DNA of 64,000 bases from Silurus meridionalis (GCF_014805685.1 NC_060891.1:2934001-2998000), one strand, 5' to 3'. Counted from the stretch's first letter, positions 44,853-56,432 are shown. The notes: generated from the sequence alone by a model not told the origin. Made by a program: numbers and translations.

Positions 44853-45692
44853 TTGATCAACACTGTTCTTGATGACCAATCACTGACCACCATTGCTCCC
44901 AACATGAAATCACTGATCACTATTCTTCTCAGTGACCAGTCACTAATCACAATTTTTTCCATGACCAATCATTGACCACTGCTGCTCACAACATCCAATC
45001 ACTGACTACTATTGTTCCCAACATCCAATCACTGATCACCACTGTTCTCAATGACGAGTCACTGATCACCACTGTTCACAACATCTAATAATTGACCACT
45101 ATTGCTCCTTACATCCAATCACTGTTCATATGTAAATGCACTCTATGGGCCAATATCCAATCACTGTTCATAAGTTAATGCACTATGTGGCCCGATGCCC
45201 AATCACTAATCATCACTCTTCTCAATGACCAATCACTGATTGCTACTGTTCCCAACATCCAATTAATGTCCCAATGTAAATGCATTATATGGATCAATAA
45301 TAAATCATTAATAACCACTGTTCTTAATCACTAATCACTAACCTCCACTCTTCCTAATGACCAATCATTGATCACTCCATCACTGATCACCACTGTTTTC
45401 AATGACCAATCACTGACCTCTACTCTTCCCAATGACCAATCATTTATAAACACTGTTCTCAATGACCAATCACTGATTACCTCTGTTCCCAACATCCAGT
45501 CACTGGATATACATGGGCCAACATCCAATCACTGATCATCACTGTTCTCAATGACCAATCACTAATCACTACTGTTCACAACATGCTATCAATGATCACT
45601 GTTTTTCCTAACATCCAATCACTGATCATCACTGTTCTCAATAACCAATCACTGATCAGCACTCTTCTCAATGACCAATCACTTATCACAAA
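44853..45692. repeat. Minisatellite, 30-bp unit (CAATCACTGATCACCACTGTT)
   Basis: About 25 imperfect copies of a 30-bp unit in two sub-types, ending in CTCAATGAC or CCCAACATC. Three longer variant units carry ATGTAAATGCACTCTATGGG near 45131, 45175 and 45261. Because 30 is a multiple of three, repetitive frames stay open on both strands, for example NIQSLIITVL then NNQSLISTLL on the plus strand. They are not thought to be genes. Confidence 0.92.
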
Positions 45693-46289
45693 TGTCTCAC
45701 ATGAGCACTTTTTGCACTCTATCCTTGGCAATATTCACAAAGAATTTGAGTTATTTTATCTGTAGAGACTTTTTGAGCATGTATTATATGCAGTACTTCC
45801 TATTTTAGAAGGACACAGTAGAAGAACTGGCTCAGAACCTTAGTGTGTACTGATCACAGCTGCTCATGACACTCGAAGTCTGCTGTGAATTTTTGATCTT
45901 ATTGGTCTGGTGGGAAAATGGTTAGATCTCGTAACGAAAAGGCAGACCCTGAGTTTGAAACCTGTGACCTACAACCTTCAGTACATCAGACAGTGTTCAG
46001 ATTAAATGTAAAGAGCATGTGATTGCACAGGTATGGTTCGAGGACACTGCCTGTCGTCCTCACGCTGAGCCGAGAAAACTCGGCTCTTAAAGCCTCGTCT
46101 GCGATGTAAATTGGGTAGTACGTGTGATCCTGGTGTGTATGTGTGTGTGTGTGTCAGGCCAAATAAATCCAGAGGAGGGCTAATAAACAGTGTTCCATTT
46201 TTTCCCTGCTCCCCTGCTTTTTTCCTTTTCTCTTTCCTGTTCTCTCTTCCAGTCTCTGTCTCTCTGATTATCTCAGAGCCTGGCCAAGC

Positions 46290-46290
<1 letters not shown>
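45693..46290. other. Unique DNA
   Basis: No recognised gene. A short GT run lies near 46136-46154, and a polypyrimidine tract at about 46196-46266. Confidence 0.5.

Positions 46291-46350
<60 letters not shown>
46291..46350. repeat. (GT)n microsatellite
   Basis: About 29 GT units. Confidence 0.93.
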
Positions 46351-46689
46351 GCACGGCCGTCTTCCCCTTAGCCCTCGTGTGTGTCAGCCGCAGTGAGACA
46401 TCAGCGCTGTGTGAATGGGTGCTGACACACAGCCGCTGAGAGAGAGCAGGATCGGTGACAGTGCTGTCCACTCTCTGAAACACACTCGCACTTCTTATCT
46501 ATACGCCTGACAATACACACGGCCAACTTTTAATGGTTCATTCCTCCTCATGTCACAGCCGCTGCAATCCTTCATTCCCTCTCATGCACTCTCCTTTTTT
46601 TTCCCCCTCTCCCCCTTCCTCACCTCCCCTTCCACCTTGCACAGCATTTCTACATACAATACAATACATCCTATGTAAATACATGGTGT
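46351..46689. other. Unique DNA
   Basis: No recognised gene. Polypyrimidine-rich at about 46588-46640. Confidence 0.45.
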
Positions 46690-46782
46690 GGGCAAAAGTA
46701 TTGGGACAACTGACTTCTCCAAGACGTGTGTGGTTCTTACTCAAGCTGTTCTCTGGTGAGGGAAGAACCACACATGTCTTGG
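46690..46782 (+). mobile_element. LPRRVE-type MITE end inside a hairpin-forming sequence
   Basis: GGGCAAAAGTATTGGGACAA then CTGACTTCTCCAAGACGTGT match the leading end of the LPRRVE MITE. The segment 46719-46739 (CCAAGACGTGTGTGGTTCTT) is then repeated in inverted form at 46762-46782, leaving a loop of about 22 bases. Confidence 0.65.
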
Positions 46783-46794
46783 AAGGGTTTACAT

Positions 46795-46795
<1 letters not shown>

Positions 46796-46835
<40 letters not shown>

Positions 46836-46980
46836 ATAAAGTAGTAACATTTTACAGGATCAATACATATGTAAGCACATACATACACACACACACACAC
46901 ACACACTACTAAACCTACATATGAGGTAGGTCTGAGTCTCAATATGTGATGAGGTTATCCTGTTCAGACAAGTGAGACAT

Positions 46981-47013
<33 letters not shown>

Positions 47014-47073
47014 CAACCCACTTACATACACATAGTAGTGTAGTAATATAATTAACAGTATTATATATTTGTA

Positions 47074-47119
<46 letters not shown>

Positions 47120-47164
47120 AGTGTACTAACACTTCACAGGATTAATTTATATACGAGCGCACAT

Positions 47165-47207
<43 letters not shown>

Positions 47208-47301
47208 AACACACACACATAAACGATCCTACATCTGAGGTAGGCCTGAGTCTCACCATGTGATGAGGTTATTCTGTTCTGACAAGTGAGACAGTGACAC
47301 A

Positions 47302-47345
<44 letters not shown>
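46796..47345. repeat. Cluster of six (CA)n arrays separated by two repeated spacers
   Basis: CA arrays lie at about 46796-46831, 46884-46909, 46980-47018, 47078-47117, 47165-47204 and 47303-47345. Spacer A (TAGTAACATTTTACAGGAT-like, then GTAAGCAC) occurs near 46836, 47036 and 47119. Spacer B (GAGGTAGGTCTGAGTCTCA, then ATGTGATGAGGTTAT and GACAAGTGAGACA) occurs near 46922 and 47236. The order is A-B-A-A-B, so the cluster grew by duplication of spacer-plus-array units. Confidence 0.9.
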
Positions 47346-47346
<1 letters not shown>

Positions 47347-47889
47347 AGGTCAATATCGCAGCCCCGGCTCGTGTGTTTCAGGCTGGGATCTGTGTCCCCT
47401 GAGCCGACACAGATACGTTTGCGCGGCTCTCTGCAGATGGGGTTGAGCGCTAATCTATTTATATTGTTGGAAAAATTACACCCTGTCATCCTCAGCTCGA
47501 TTCATGAGATTGATCACACCTCATTGTGTGTCTGTGTACTGTATGTGTGACCTCCTAAAATCCATCACTAATATTCCAGCTTCTTTATCATCAATGTATT
47601 ATGTATCGCATTTTGTTTTATGTGAATTGATTACAGTCGGCATGAGGAGCTGCGCTGAAAAATCATCTGTGTTTTTTTTCCACAATTACGTTTAATATGG
47701 ATCGATTAGTGCTGTGGTGATGAGGACATGTGCGGATATAAAACATCAAGGAAATATACGAGTACACGATTCCTAATGATGTATTTAGTACATGTACTAA
47801 TGTGGAAATAAATCTGAGATTATACTATTTGTATTAAGCAAATAAAAAAAACAAAACCTGCATCTATTACAACAACATGGATGTGTAGT
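47346..47889. other. Unique DNA
   Basis: No recognised gene. CpG-bearing at 47346-47440, AT-rich after 47700. Confidence 0.5.
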
Positions 47890-48256
47890 AAGTCCAGTCC
47901 AGACCTTGGTGCATCAGGTAATGAAAAATACGACAAAGAAGACCCAGGACTGTTGAAAATCCTGTATCAGACAGAAATAGGACAACATTCCTCTCTCAAA
48001 ACTCCAGAAACTGGCCTTCATAGTTTCCAGACATATACAGAATGTTTTCAAAGAAGAGAATTGATTTATTTTTACATGTATTGCAGATATCTAGTACAAA
48101 ATTATTTCTTTAAAATGGTTCATTTACTTAGTTATTCAACATTTGATATGTTTTCCATGTTCTGTTGCGAATCAGGTCTGGGTTTATCAGATTGCAAATT
48201 ATAGCATTCTGTTTTGTCATATTTTATACAACGGCCCAACTTGGGGTGTACAATTA
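47890..48256 (+). mobile_element. DNA-transposon 3' end with transposase remnant
   Basis: The plus frame reads DPGLLKILYQTEIGQHSSLK, followed by frame-shifted pieces around TCCAGACATATACAGAATGT. The 3' noncoding end has CAACATTTGATATGTTTTCC, ATGTTCTGTTGCGAAT, TTTGTCATATTTTATACAAC and GGCCCAACTTGGGGTGTAC. This matches the 3' end of a common teleost DNA element whose coding tail has QTEMGQHSSP-type words and whose end reads GTCCCAACTTTTTTGGAATT. I recall it as Tc1/mariner-like but cannot confirm the superfamily. It is 5' truncated and inactive. Confidence 0.7.
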
Positions 48257-50079
48257 TATCATACAATTTGTAAAAATGATACATAATAATTTGTAAATCA
48301 TATTATAGTAGCATATAAGTATTAAAACATATTACTATGTTTTAGTCCCGGCAGTCTGATACCAGTCAAACATGCTGTTCTGTTGCCACCCCGAAATTGA
48401 TTGTTCATCTTGCACCATAGCAGTTTGCCTCTGACTGCATCCAAAAACCAAATTTCCATTCCCAGAAAGCAAAGCCCTGATTTTAATGAGCTGAAATGGA
48501 GACTCCTTCTTTTAAAATGTTAAATTATCACCTCCTCAGCAAATTAACACTACCCTCAGGAAATCAAAAAACAATATAAAAATAAATAAACATTTAGGAC
48601 AATTTTGTGCAATAGAAACAAGCACATTTTCAGTTAGTTTTGTATGTACTTTACAAATGTAAAGTACAAATATATATATATTTGTTTTTGGTGTCTGGTT
48701 CTGTATCTGTACCTTAATGTGATTTTATAAGAAAAAAATTATAACTTAAACCTTCTGACCAATCATAATCAAGAATTCAACCGCTTTCAGGCATTCATGC
48801 ATATGCAGACCTACACTAAATGGACCCTTTCCTGAGTCCCAAATTGTACAGTACTAATTGTTTAAAAGAGAAATGATATCGAAGAGTGGGCAGTGCTTCA
48901 GATCCATTACTTGCCTTCTTACCATTCTGTCTGGTACCTTTCACACTGCTCTTTATTATAGGAGAGCATTTTTAATGAGCGTATTGTACCCTCTAATTGC
49001 TAAATATTATACACCTCCACCCCTGAAGTGTTTTAGTTTACCAGACGATCACACACGATGTCTGCGTTCTCGATTTCTCATCTGATACCTGAATTGTTCC
49101 TGCTTACCTCTTTTACCGTCCAACACACTCAGTATTTAGGTAGGAATCAGAAACACATCCAGATATTTTCACGGCATGTGTGGGAAAAGGCTTTGTTCGT
49201 GAAATGTCTCCGAACAAACAAACAAAGCATCCTGAAACCAACCTCCCAAAGGTGCTTATGGGAGTTTGATAAGGCTGATAAATGATTGGTCCTGAGGTTC
49301 ATCTGCGCAACTTATTTTTGTACGGGTTTTTATTTGTATTTCTTTTTGTATATTAGCTAACGACGTGGAGCGTCGAGTCATTAAAGGAAAACAGAAATCG
49401 ATACACCACCAGGGGTTTTCAGTGACGGAGTTTGTACTGTAACTCCTTTTATCCTACAACCCACAGAAATGAATAGGGGAGAAAAAAACAAATAAATTAT
49501 TGATCGTTCTTGTAGTAAAGCATAAGAATCTTAACCAGCGTAAGGGGTTTGGATATAATTGGCCCTGCGAGCAACATTCATCTTGATTACAGTCAATTTG
49601 AACCTATAAGGATTGGCTAACTATTGCTCATTCATCAAAGTCACTTTGGCAGAATTTGGTAAAGGGACTTTTGTTCTGTTTGTACCTGTTTCAAACGGAA
49701 GTGGTGGGTTGCAGACAGGTTCGGACTAATGCCCGAAAGTGCTGCAACTTAGCGCCAAACAACAGTACCTTCATATATGAATGTCTCTTTACATCCCCAA
49801 GTATTTTTTTTTTTTCCTTCAGAATTGGGTGAACAACCGCAAACTGTTTTACCCACAATCCACCAGTCATGTAGCACTGGACCAGAACGCTAATCGCTTG
49901 TCTGTAACATATCACTGTCTCTCATGTCTCCCTGATGGGAACATAACCAGATGCATCCTACATGGCACATCTGGGGTTTGGGGATTTGAGCTGACAACAG
50001 TATGAAGATTTTATTTTTTTCCTTACCTACACAGTTCCTGGATCTCTCACTCTTTCTCTCTATATATATATTCATAAGT
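48257..50079. other. Unique DNA with no recognised gene
   Basis: About 1.8 kb. Short frames (48858-49085, 49058-49285, 49781-50005 and others) have no recognisable domains. A CTATATATATAT run lies near 50060. Confidence 0.5.
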
Positions 50080-50487
50080 GCTTTTGGAACATTCCATTCC
50101 ACATTTAGACCCCAGTTGCAATCATAATAACCTCCATTCTTCTGGGAAGATGTTCCACTATATTTTGTGGAGATTTGTTGCTCATTCAGCCACAAGGGTG
50201 TTAATAAAATCAGGTACTGATGTAGGTGAGGTGAGGAGGCCTGGGGTGCAGTCAGGGTTGCAAGTCTTCCCAAAGGTGTTCAGTGGATTTGGAGTTCTAT
50301 AGCGGAGGATCTTCCACACCAACCCTTTTAGATCATATCTTCATGGACCTGGCTTTGTGCACATTGTCACGCTGAAACAGGTTTGGGTCTCCTAGATGCT
50401 ACCACATCCAAAAATGTCTTCCTCCAGTGGTAGCAGTTTGGGTTTGTGACACGGCTGGACAAGTCAGATGTACCGATACATTGGCAT
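50080..50487 (-). mobile_element. LPRRVE-type Tc1 MITE
   Basis: Reads TTTTGGAACATTCCATTCCA, TTCTGGGAAGATGTTCCACT, TACTGATGTAGGTGAGGTGA, GGCCTGGGGTGCAGTCAGGG, CACGCTGAAACAGGTTTGGG and ACGGCTGGACAAGTCAGATG. It lacks the outermost TGGACAAAAG at both ends. Confidence 0.87.
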
Positions 50488-51597
50488 TATATAATGTACC
50501 TGCGTTTTTATTGTATTTTTTTAACAGTTTTGTTAACAGTTTAACAATTTGTTGTTCAAGTGATCTAAAAATTTCAAAACGTCAGGTGTCCTGAAAAGAA
50601 TGATAAAGAGAATGAAAGCTGATCCACTTTTTAGTTCGCAATTTTTAACCCCAAATTTTTAAAAATAAATTTAAAAGGTGAGTGCTTTTGTTTACAGATG
50701 ATGGTCTAGATGCTGATGCTTGAAAATCCAGTCTCAGTTATTTTGACTTTTCTGGCAACCTTTGTGGAACAAAGTATACAATAATACTTTTTTTTTGCAA
50801 TAATTATAATTTTTATTATTTTATTTTTAATTCAATTGTATTTTTATTGCTGTATATTGATTATATATTGTATTTACTGCCCAGTGCTACATCATAGAAT
50901 TTATCCACCTGCTGATATTGTGTAGGTTGAGAAAAAAAAAGAACTAAAAATCCCCTGTGATTGATGGGTGCCGTTTTCTTCTCCTTCCTCACATTTATTT
51001 TAATGAAATCCCCATTGTTTATCCTCTCAAAGTCAACTGTAGTCTTTGAAACCCATGACATTTTGATGAAAAATGCAATAAAAGGAAGCAGTACCTTGTT
51101 TTTATGGTGTCTCCTTGAAAGTTTGCAGGTTTGACCCTCGTACATATCCTGAAGACCACAATGCTTTCAACAAAAGAGAACAACAAAAAAAAAAAAATGG
51201 AGGCTCTTTTTGGAACACAATCAATGTTTGATGTACGTCTGTTGGTCCGTGTCTGGTACCTGGAGAAGTGAAACACTCAGAAGTTGAAAAAGCTGTCAAG
51301 TCTAGAGCCATGGATGTGTCTTTCAGGTTCGCGCTCGCTTGACCTGCACGGATTGATGGGCATGTGTGTCCGGGTGCGAAGTCTACACCTGGAAAATGCC
51401 TTCGAGGCACAACGAAAGATGTCAAAGAAGAAATTATTTGATCAATTTGACAAAAGGACAATTTGGCCAAGACAGCATGGTGAAATAGTTTAGTGCTTGT
51501 TGATTTAGTATCAAATGGATCATTAAAAAAGTGTAACAATAAAATGGCAAAATATTTTATGGTCACTATTTAGAATTTTCAATTCAATTACATGTGA
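50488..51597. other. Unique DNA with no recognised gene
   Basis: Overlapping minus frames at 50861-51566 (up to 154 codons) have no recognisable domain and include a poly-Phe run from a poly-A tract near 51187. AT-rich at 50760-50870. Confidence 0.5.
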
Positions 51598-51810
51598 TAT
51601 GTATATCCGTTTGAACATTGGACATTGTCCCAAAGCGGCTTTTTACATACAAGAATGAAATAAATAACCAATGTAAATTTTACATTTATAAATGTATTAT
51701 CTCTAATAAGTGAGCCAGTGGTGTTTTCTCAAGAAAAAAACTCCCTGAGATGGTATAAGGAAGAAACCTTAAAGAGAATCTCAACTGAAACCTGGTCCTG
51801 AACCTGTTCT
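51598..51810 (-). mobile_element. TGTAAAGCTGCTTTGAGACA-type repeat, reverse orientation
   Basis: Reads TTGGACATTGTCCCAAAGCG, TAAGTGAGCCAGTGGTG, AAAAAACTCCCTGAGATGGT, AGGAAGAAACCTTAAAGAGA and CTGAAACCTGGTCCTGAAC. It is diverged from the copy at 26.9 kb. Confidence 0.75.
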
Positions 51811-52473
51811 TGTTAATTGTAGAATCAACATTTGTAGAATTGTAGAAAAGATTATAGTCTAAATCCATCTTTATGGTTTCTGAGTTTGACCCTCCACAGT
51901 AACTTCATAGATACTTGTTCATGTGGAACCATCCTGAACATCAGAAAGAACACCATAATTGGATGAATCAGGATAAATCAGACTCTCACTTTTGCTCATA
52001 ACAAAGTTAAAAATAAAATGCTCAAATGTGAAATATAACAAATAACAGCACCAGGAGATAGAGATTGGATGGAATGTACCAGTTGAGTAAGTTTACTCTA
52101 TAGAAGTCCTAAGAGGCCATGCAGTAAAATGTTTTTTGACATGACAAAACAACAGAACGTTTTCGGGACCCCCTGTATGTATACATTGAAAACCCATCTA
52201 TTAGTATTCCTAATTAACTTCGCCCATCCAAGTCAGGAGGCGGAGTTTACACAAAAGACTGCAATACCATACCTTAAAATTTTTTTGGAAAATCTGCCAG
52301 TTTACATCATAAGCACCATCTTCTTTCTCTGTCTTTCCCTTCCTTTTATTTTTAATGAATTTTGAGCAGCTTCTGATAAATTGAACTCTACCTCAACATC
52401 AATTCTCAGCAGCATTGTGCTTTCAATCATGCCAAATACCAGACTGTTCTGATATGCTGGGTAGATAAACACT
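51811..52473. other. Unique DNA
   Basis: No recognised gene or repeat. Confidence 0.45.
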
Positions 52474-52582
52474 GGATGCGCATAAGTATTGGAACACCTG
52501 AGGTTTCTAGACATATGTGTACCTGAAAGCAAACAATTGTATAAGATGTCTTTGGATGCAGTAGCATGAAATTTCCCTTTAA
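52474..52582 (+). mobile_element. LPRRVE-type Tc1 MITE, leading end only
   Basis: CATAAGTATTGGAACACCTG, then ACAATTGTATAAGATGTCTT and TGGATGCAGTAGCATGAAAT, ending near 52582. It lies 58 bp upstream of a fuller copy in the same orientation. Confidence 0.75.
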
Positions 52583-52640
52583 TTAAAAGCAGTTGCAGGA
52601 CGACCTGAAAGCAGCAAGAACAGCAGCTCGTGCAAAAATT

Positions 52641-53085
52641 CACTATATACACAAAGGTATTGGGACATCTGACTTTTCCAGCCACATGTGGTTCTTTTCC
52701 AAACTGATACTACAAAGTTGGAGGCACACAAATGTATATTGTCTTTGGATGAGGTCACAATGAATTTTAAACTAGGAGACCAGCATGACAATCAACTTTA
52801 CATGGGTTAAAGATCTCCTGCTATAGAGCTCTGGTTTTAAACCTATTAAACAAAATGAATGTGAATGCTGACTGCACTCCAGGTCTCCTCACCTCACCTA
52901 CATCAGTAACTGATTTTATTAACACCCTTGTCGTTAAATAAACAGAAATGTCTATTAGCGCCCTCCGAAATCTAGTGAAACATCTTCCCAGAAGAGTGGA
53001 GGTTATTATAAGAGCAAATGTGGAATGGGATACCAATATGGATCTTATGCTCAGGTGTGTACAAACTTTTGTCCATACTATAGTG
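52641..53085 (+). mobile_element. LPRRVE-type Tc1 MITE, complete to both inverted ends
   Basis: The left end CACTATATACACAAAGGTAT, then TGGGACATCTGAC, pairs with the right end, the complement of GCTCAGGTGTGTACAAACTT then TTGTCCATACTATAGTG. The plus strand near 52948-53013 reads SALRNLVKHLPRRVEVII, matching the LVESLPRRVEAVI-type C-terminus of Tc1-like transposases. The FQHDN block is partly deleted (GGAGACCAGCATGACAATCA). At 445 bp it defines the ends of the family in this window and cannot encode a transposase. Confidence 0.92.
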
Positions 53086-54173
53086 TATGTGTGTGTTGTG
53101 GTTGGGCACGTCCCCAAAATGTCCTCCGTCGTGTGTGAAATAGGAGCTCCCTATTAAGCAGTGGATTGATTGTGCATAATGCTCAGGGCCTTTCGCTTTG
53201 CAAAAGTGTTTAAAGCCTGTATTATTACCCCTTAATTAAATCCAAATAGCAGAGAACACAAAGTAAATGATTGCGTTTGATCAGAGGACTCTATCTGCTT
53301 TCCATTTGAAGTCGACAGCCCCGCGAGGCGGAAAAACGCATTTACGCGCTCGGCTTTGTTTGACAGTTGCGGTCGTGGGCGCTGGCGGAGCACTCACATC
53401 TGAAAAAAAAAAAGAAAGGAAAAAAAAAGCTAATCTGAAACGCCTTTTGTCACCAGCCGAACGTTCGCTTCGCTCCAGGGTCTGAGGATATCTCAACTAC
53501 ACACGGACGCATTAGCACGTGTGTGTTACCATCTGTTTCTGAGGGTAGCGTCGGGCGCGAGCGTGCCGCGAGGAGACGGTGTAGCCTTCTGAAGAGTGCA
53601 TCAGAGAGAACGCGAGAGTCTGAGTGCTGCCATTTTTGGCTCTTTTGTCCTCGCCGATTTAAATCCGCCTTCGTACACCCAGCTGTGAAAACACGGCGAA
53701 TTTGCTGGTGATAAACCAGTCAGAGTTTTTTTTTTTTTTGCAAAGGGACTGAATGCAGGTTGCGTGGGTTAAACTTGCGGTGCGTGGTCACGTAAAAAAT
53801 GAGGGGGCTTCATCGAACTGGGTTGAAGCGCCGCTTTTATAATAAGTCGAGAACAAGTTAGGCGACTTCATTATCTTCTCACATCAGCTTTGATTTTTCT
53901 TCGTGCAAAGCGCTTTATTGCTGTCGAAAACCAGAATCCTTTCAGCTCCGACAAAAAAAGGAGGCCGCTGTGCATTAAAGTGAGGATCTGCCAACGCGAG
54001 CGCAGCTGAAGCACGGCATCTTCATCACCATTGTCATCATGTATTTGTATTGAAACAATGATATTTCCAATGTGCTTGTTACAATATATTTGTATTGTAT
54101 TCAGGTTCACATCTAGTCATATGTTTTAGAACGAATTGTTCTCTGATCGTTTTTGTTCCGATAGTTTTAGTGC
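53086..54173. other. Unique DNA, CpG-bearing at 53260-53830
   Basis: The most CpG-containing unique block in the window (CCCCGCGAGGCGGAAAAACG, CGTCGGGCGCGAGCGTGCCG). Several frames of 60-79 codons, none with a recognised domain. It could be a regulatory element or an unrecognised 5' exon. Confidence 0.45.
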
Positions 54174-54240
54174 TTATATACCCCGCCCACTGTAAAACAC
54201 GTGACCTTTTTGGTGGCTGTGATTGGTTGATTGAGTTGAG
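54174..54240 (+). promoter_or_regulatory. Promoter-like cluster of TATA, GC box, E-box and inverted CCAAT
   Basis: Within 60 bp lie TTATATA, CCCCGCCC, CACGTGACC and ATTGG (CCAAT on the minus strand). Each is a short consensus match, and no exon is recognised nearby on either strand. Confidence 0.25.
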
Positions 54241-56164
54241 ACATGATTTTTGGATCTAAATGAGAGCTGTTCTTATTCGGTAAAAACTTGGAAGGAAGTT
54301 GTTGTGACTGATTTGATAAAACAATTCTGGTAAAAAGTTTTTTACTTGCAGGCGAAAATCAACATGCGACAATCACATTTATATTTTGGTTCATGACCAT
54401 TTTCTCCAAACTAGCCTGCATCAAATCACTGGACAAAATCTGAACAAATCATATTGCTCAATAGACCAAAAAAGATTTGAAGTCCTTTCAGTTACGTGGA
54501 ACATTTCCTCAATTAAAGAAATCCCAAAATACAAAAGCCAAAGAGCATTGATGCTCAGTATGTTTCCTAGATTCACACATTCATATCGTATATAAAACGC
54601 CTCAGGATGGAACAAATCATCTTCACAAATCACACTAGTAATGAATCAACTTCACAGTAGAAACTCCGCCTTCTCGCGCCGCAGTGATTTATTTATTTAT
54701 TTTGACAAGAGTCACATTTCATTCCTTTTTTGATGATTTGATGTTTGAAACCACTCCCTTGAAACCTCTTGCTGCTAACGAGTCCCTCAGCTCATCTAGC
54801 GAGTACGTGTTATTTTCCGAATTCCAAATTTGTTTCTGAATGTCATTGTCAGTGTTCGGGATTCTCCGGGTCGAGCTCAGCTCACGATGCCATTCCAAGT
54901 CGCCCAATTTACCTCAGCGAGCTGTGCTGTTTCTGGCGATGTCATCATGTCGGTGGGTACCGAGGAGACGCCGTGGTCCCGGAGCTTTCCTATTTTATGA
55001 AGCCGAAGAAGATGACAGAATGAGCGGCGGCGTCTCGCTGCCTTCGTCTCTCTCAGCGCAGATTGTCAGTCAACACAACCCGAGCTGTTTCTTATGAAGG
55101 ACATGGGCAGGGCTGCTGTATTACTCAATCCGACGACTATTTTTTCATTTTAATTAAAAAAACTAAAATCATTTCATAACAGATTTCATGTCTTTTTTTA
55201 TTTATACATTTTTTACACATATTATGATCGAAAATACAACATGAGACTGTTTTATAAACCTCATTTTGTTTGTTGGTTTCCGATGTTCAAATGTATTTCC
55301 AAACAGCATACACAATTTTTGCAAGTCAAACTTCGTCGTTGATGTCATGAAATCGATCAACAAACGGGGTCCAAACGGGGCTACAAACAAACAAAGGAAA
55401 CAACAAATCAAAGCCCTTTAATCAGTGTTGTGTTCCCTCAAAATTCTGATGTTCTCCTTCCAGTAGATTTCACAGACTGGGATATCTGGAATCGAGTCTT
55501 TTCATGGAAAGAAAACAAGTTTTTTGTTTCTCCAAACATATAATACAACTAATCATGTGTCATTTATCTGCTGCATGAAACAGAAACATTTCTGCTTGAT
55601 TGCTGATTGAAGATTTTTTTTCTCATCCATTTGAAACTTATTAAAATCCAACACCTGGCCAATGTATTTTTCCTTTGTTGTTTTTTTTAGTTTTTGTTTG
55701 AAAAATGCCTGTTAGTCCAGATGATGAACACGATAGGTCAGGATGAGCACAGCTGCGATGCAGACTTGGATGCAGATATCTGGCATCATCATTAAACGAT
55801 TGCTCTGACTCGGTTCCAGCCACAGCATTATAACCCTCGGCCACTGGCTCTGTTCCCGTTCGTCTCAACTCGGCCCATTTATAATCCGTGTGGCTGGAAT
55901 TGTCATAATAATCGCTTTATTATGACAAATGTGTCGGATTCTGTGATTATGGCAGAGATTTGTTCCTTCTCCATGCCTCTGCTTTATACTGGCTTCGTTA
56001 AAAGGTCCATATGCTTCCAGACATAAATCGTTTCTTGTTTTTTGTTCTGCAGGGGGGCCTGTCCTGGCCATTCTACAAGGATATGATGGCTTGAGCATGC
56101 TGTTTATCCCTGTTTTCGGCATATACAGCACACACATATGAACACATAAACTTTCCCCCCATAA
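54241..56164. other. Unique DNA, candidate conserved noncoding blocks
   Basis: No gene recognised. Positions 54760-55090 and 55780-56000 are complex and CpG-bearing. The first has overlapping plus frames of 84-85 codons without recognisable domains. Confidence 0.5.
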
Positions 56165-56432
56165 AATTTTCCAGCATGACAAGGCCCCTGTGCTCAAAGC
56201 CAACTCCATAAACATATGCTTTACATGTGAATGTGAATGCTAACTGCACCCCAGGCCCCCTCATCTCACCTACATCAGTACCTGACTTTAATAACACCCT
56301 TGTAGCTGAATAAGCACAAATCTTTACAAATCTAGTGTAAAATCTTCCCAGATTAGTGGAGGGTATTAAAAAAGCAAATAGGGACTAAATGTGGAATGGA
56401 ATGTTTAAAAAGCACATAACAATCTTACAGTG
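56165..56432 (+). mobile_element. LPRRVE-type Tc1 MITE, 5'-truncated
   Basis: Reads TTTTCCAGCATGACAAGGCC, then CCATAAACATATGCTTTACA, TACATCAGTACCTGACTTTA, ATAACACCCTTGTAGCTGAA and ATGTTTAAAAAGCACATAAC. The segment encoding DLNPTEHLW is deleted between CATG and TGAATGTG near 56227. Both terminal repeats are lost. Confidence 0.85.

Noticed and set aside
44853..45692. Possible CRISPR-like or coding repeat array
   Set aside because: Units are contiguous and variable with no unique spacers of constant length, and the host is a vertebrate. It is a minisatellite.
45905..45985. Possible tRNA-like head (GTGGGAAAATGGTTAGATCT, then GAGTTTGAAACC)
   Set aside because: A and B boxes are only loosely matched and no SINE body follows, so neither a tRNA gene nor a SINE can be supported.
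46111..47489. Val/Cys- and His/Thr-rich frames
   Set aside because: They are translations of GT/CA microsatellites.
51102..51566. 154-codon minus frame
   Set aside because: It contains a poly-Phe run from poly-A and shows no recognised motif. Composition and length are compatible with chance in AT-rich DNA.
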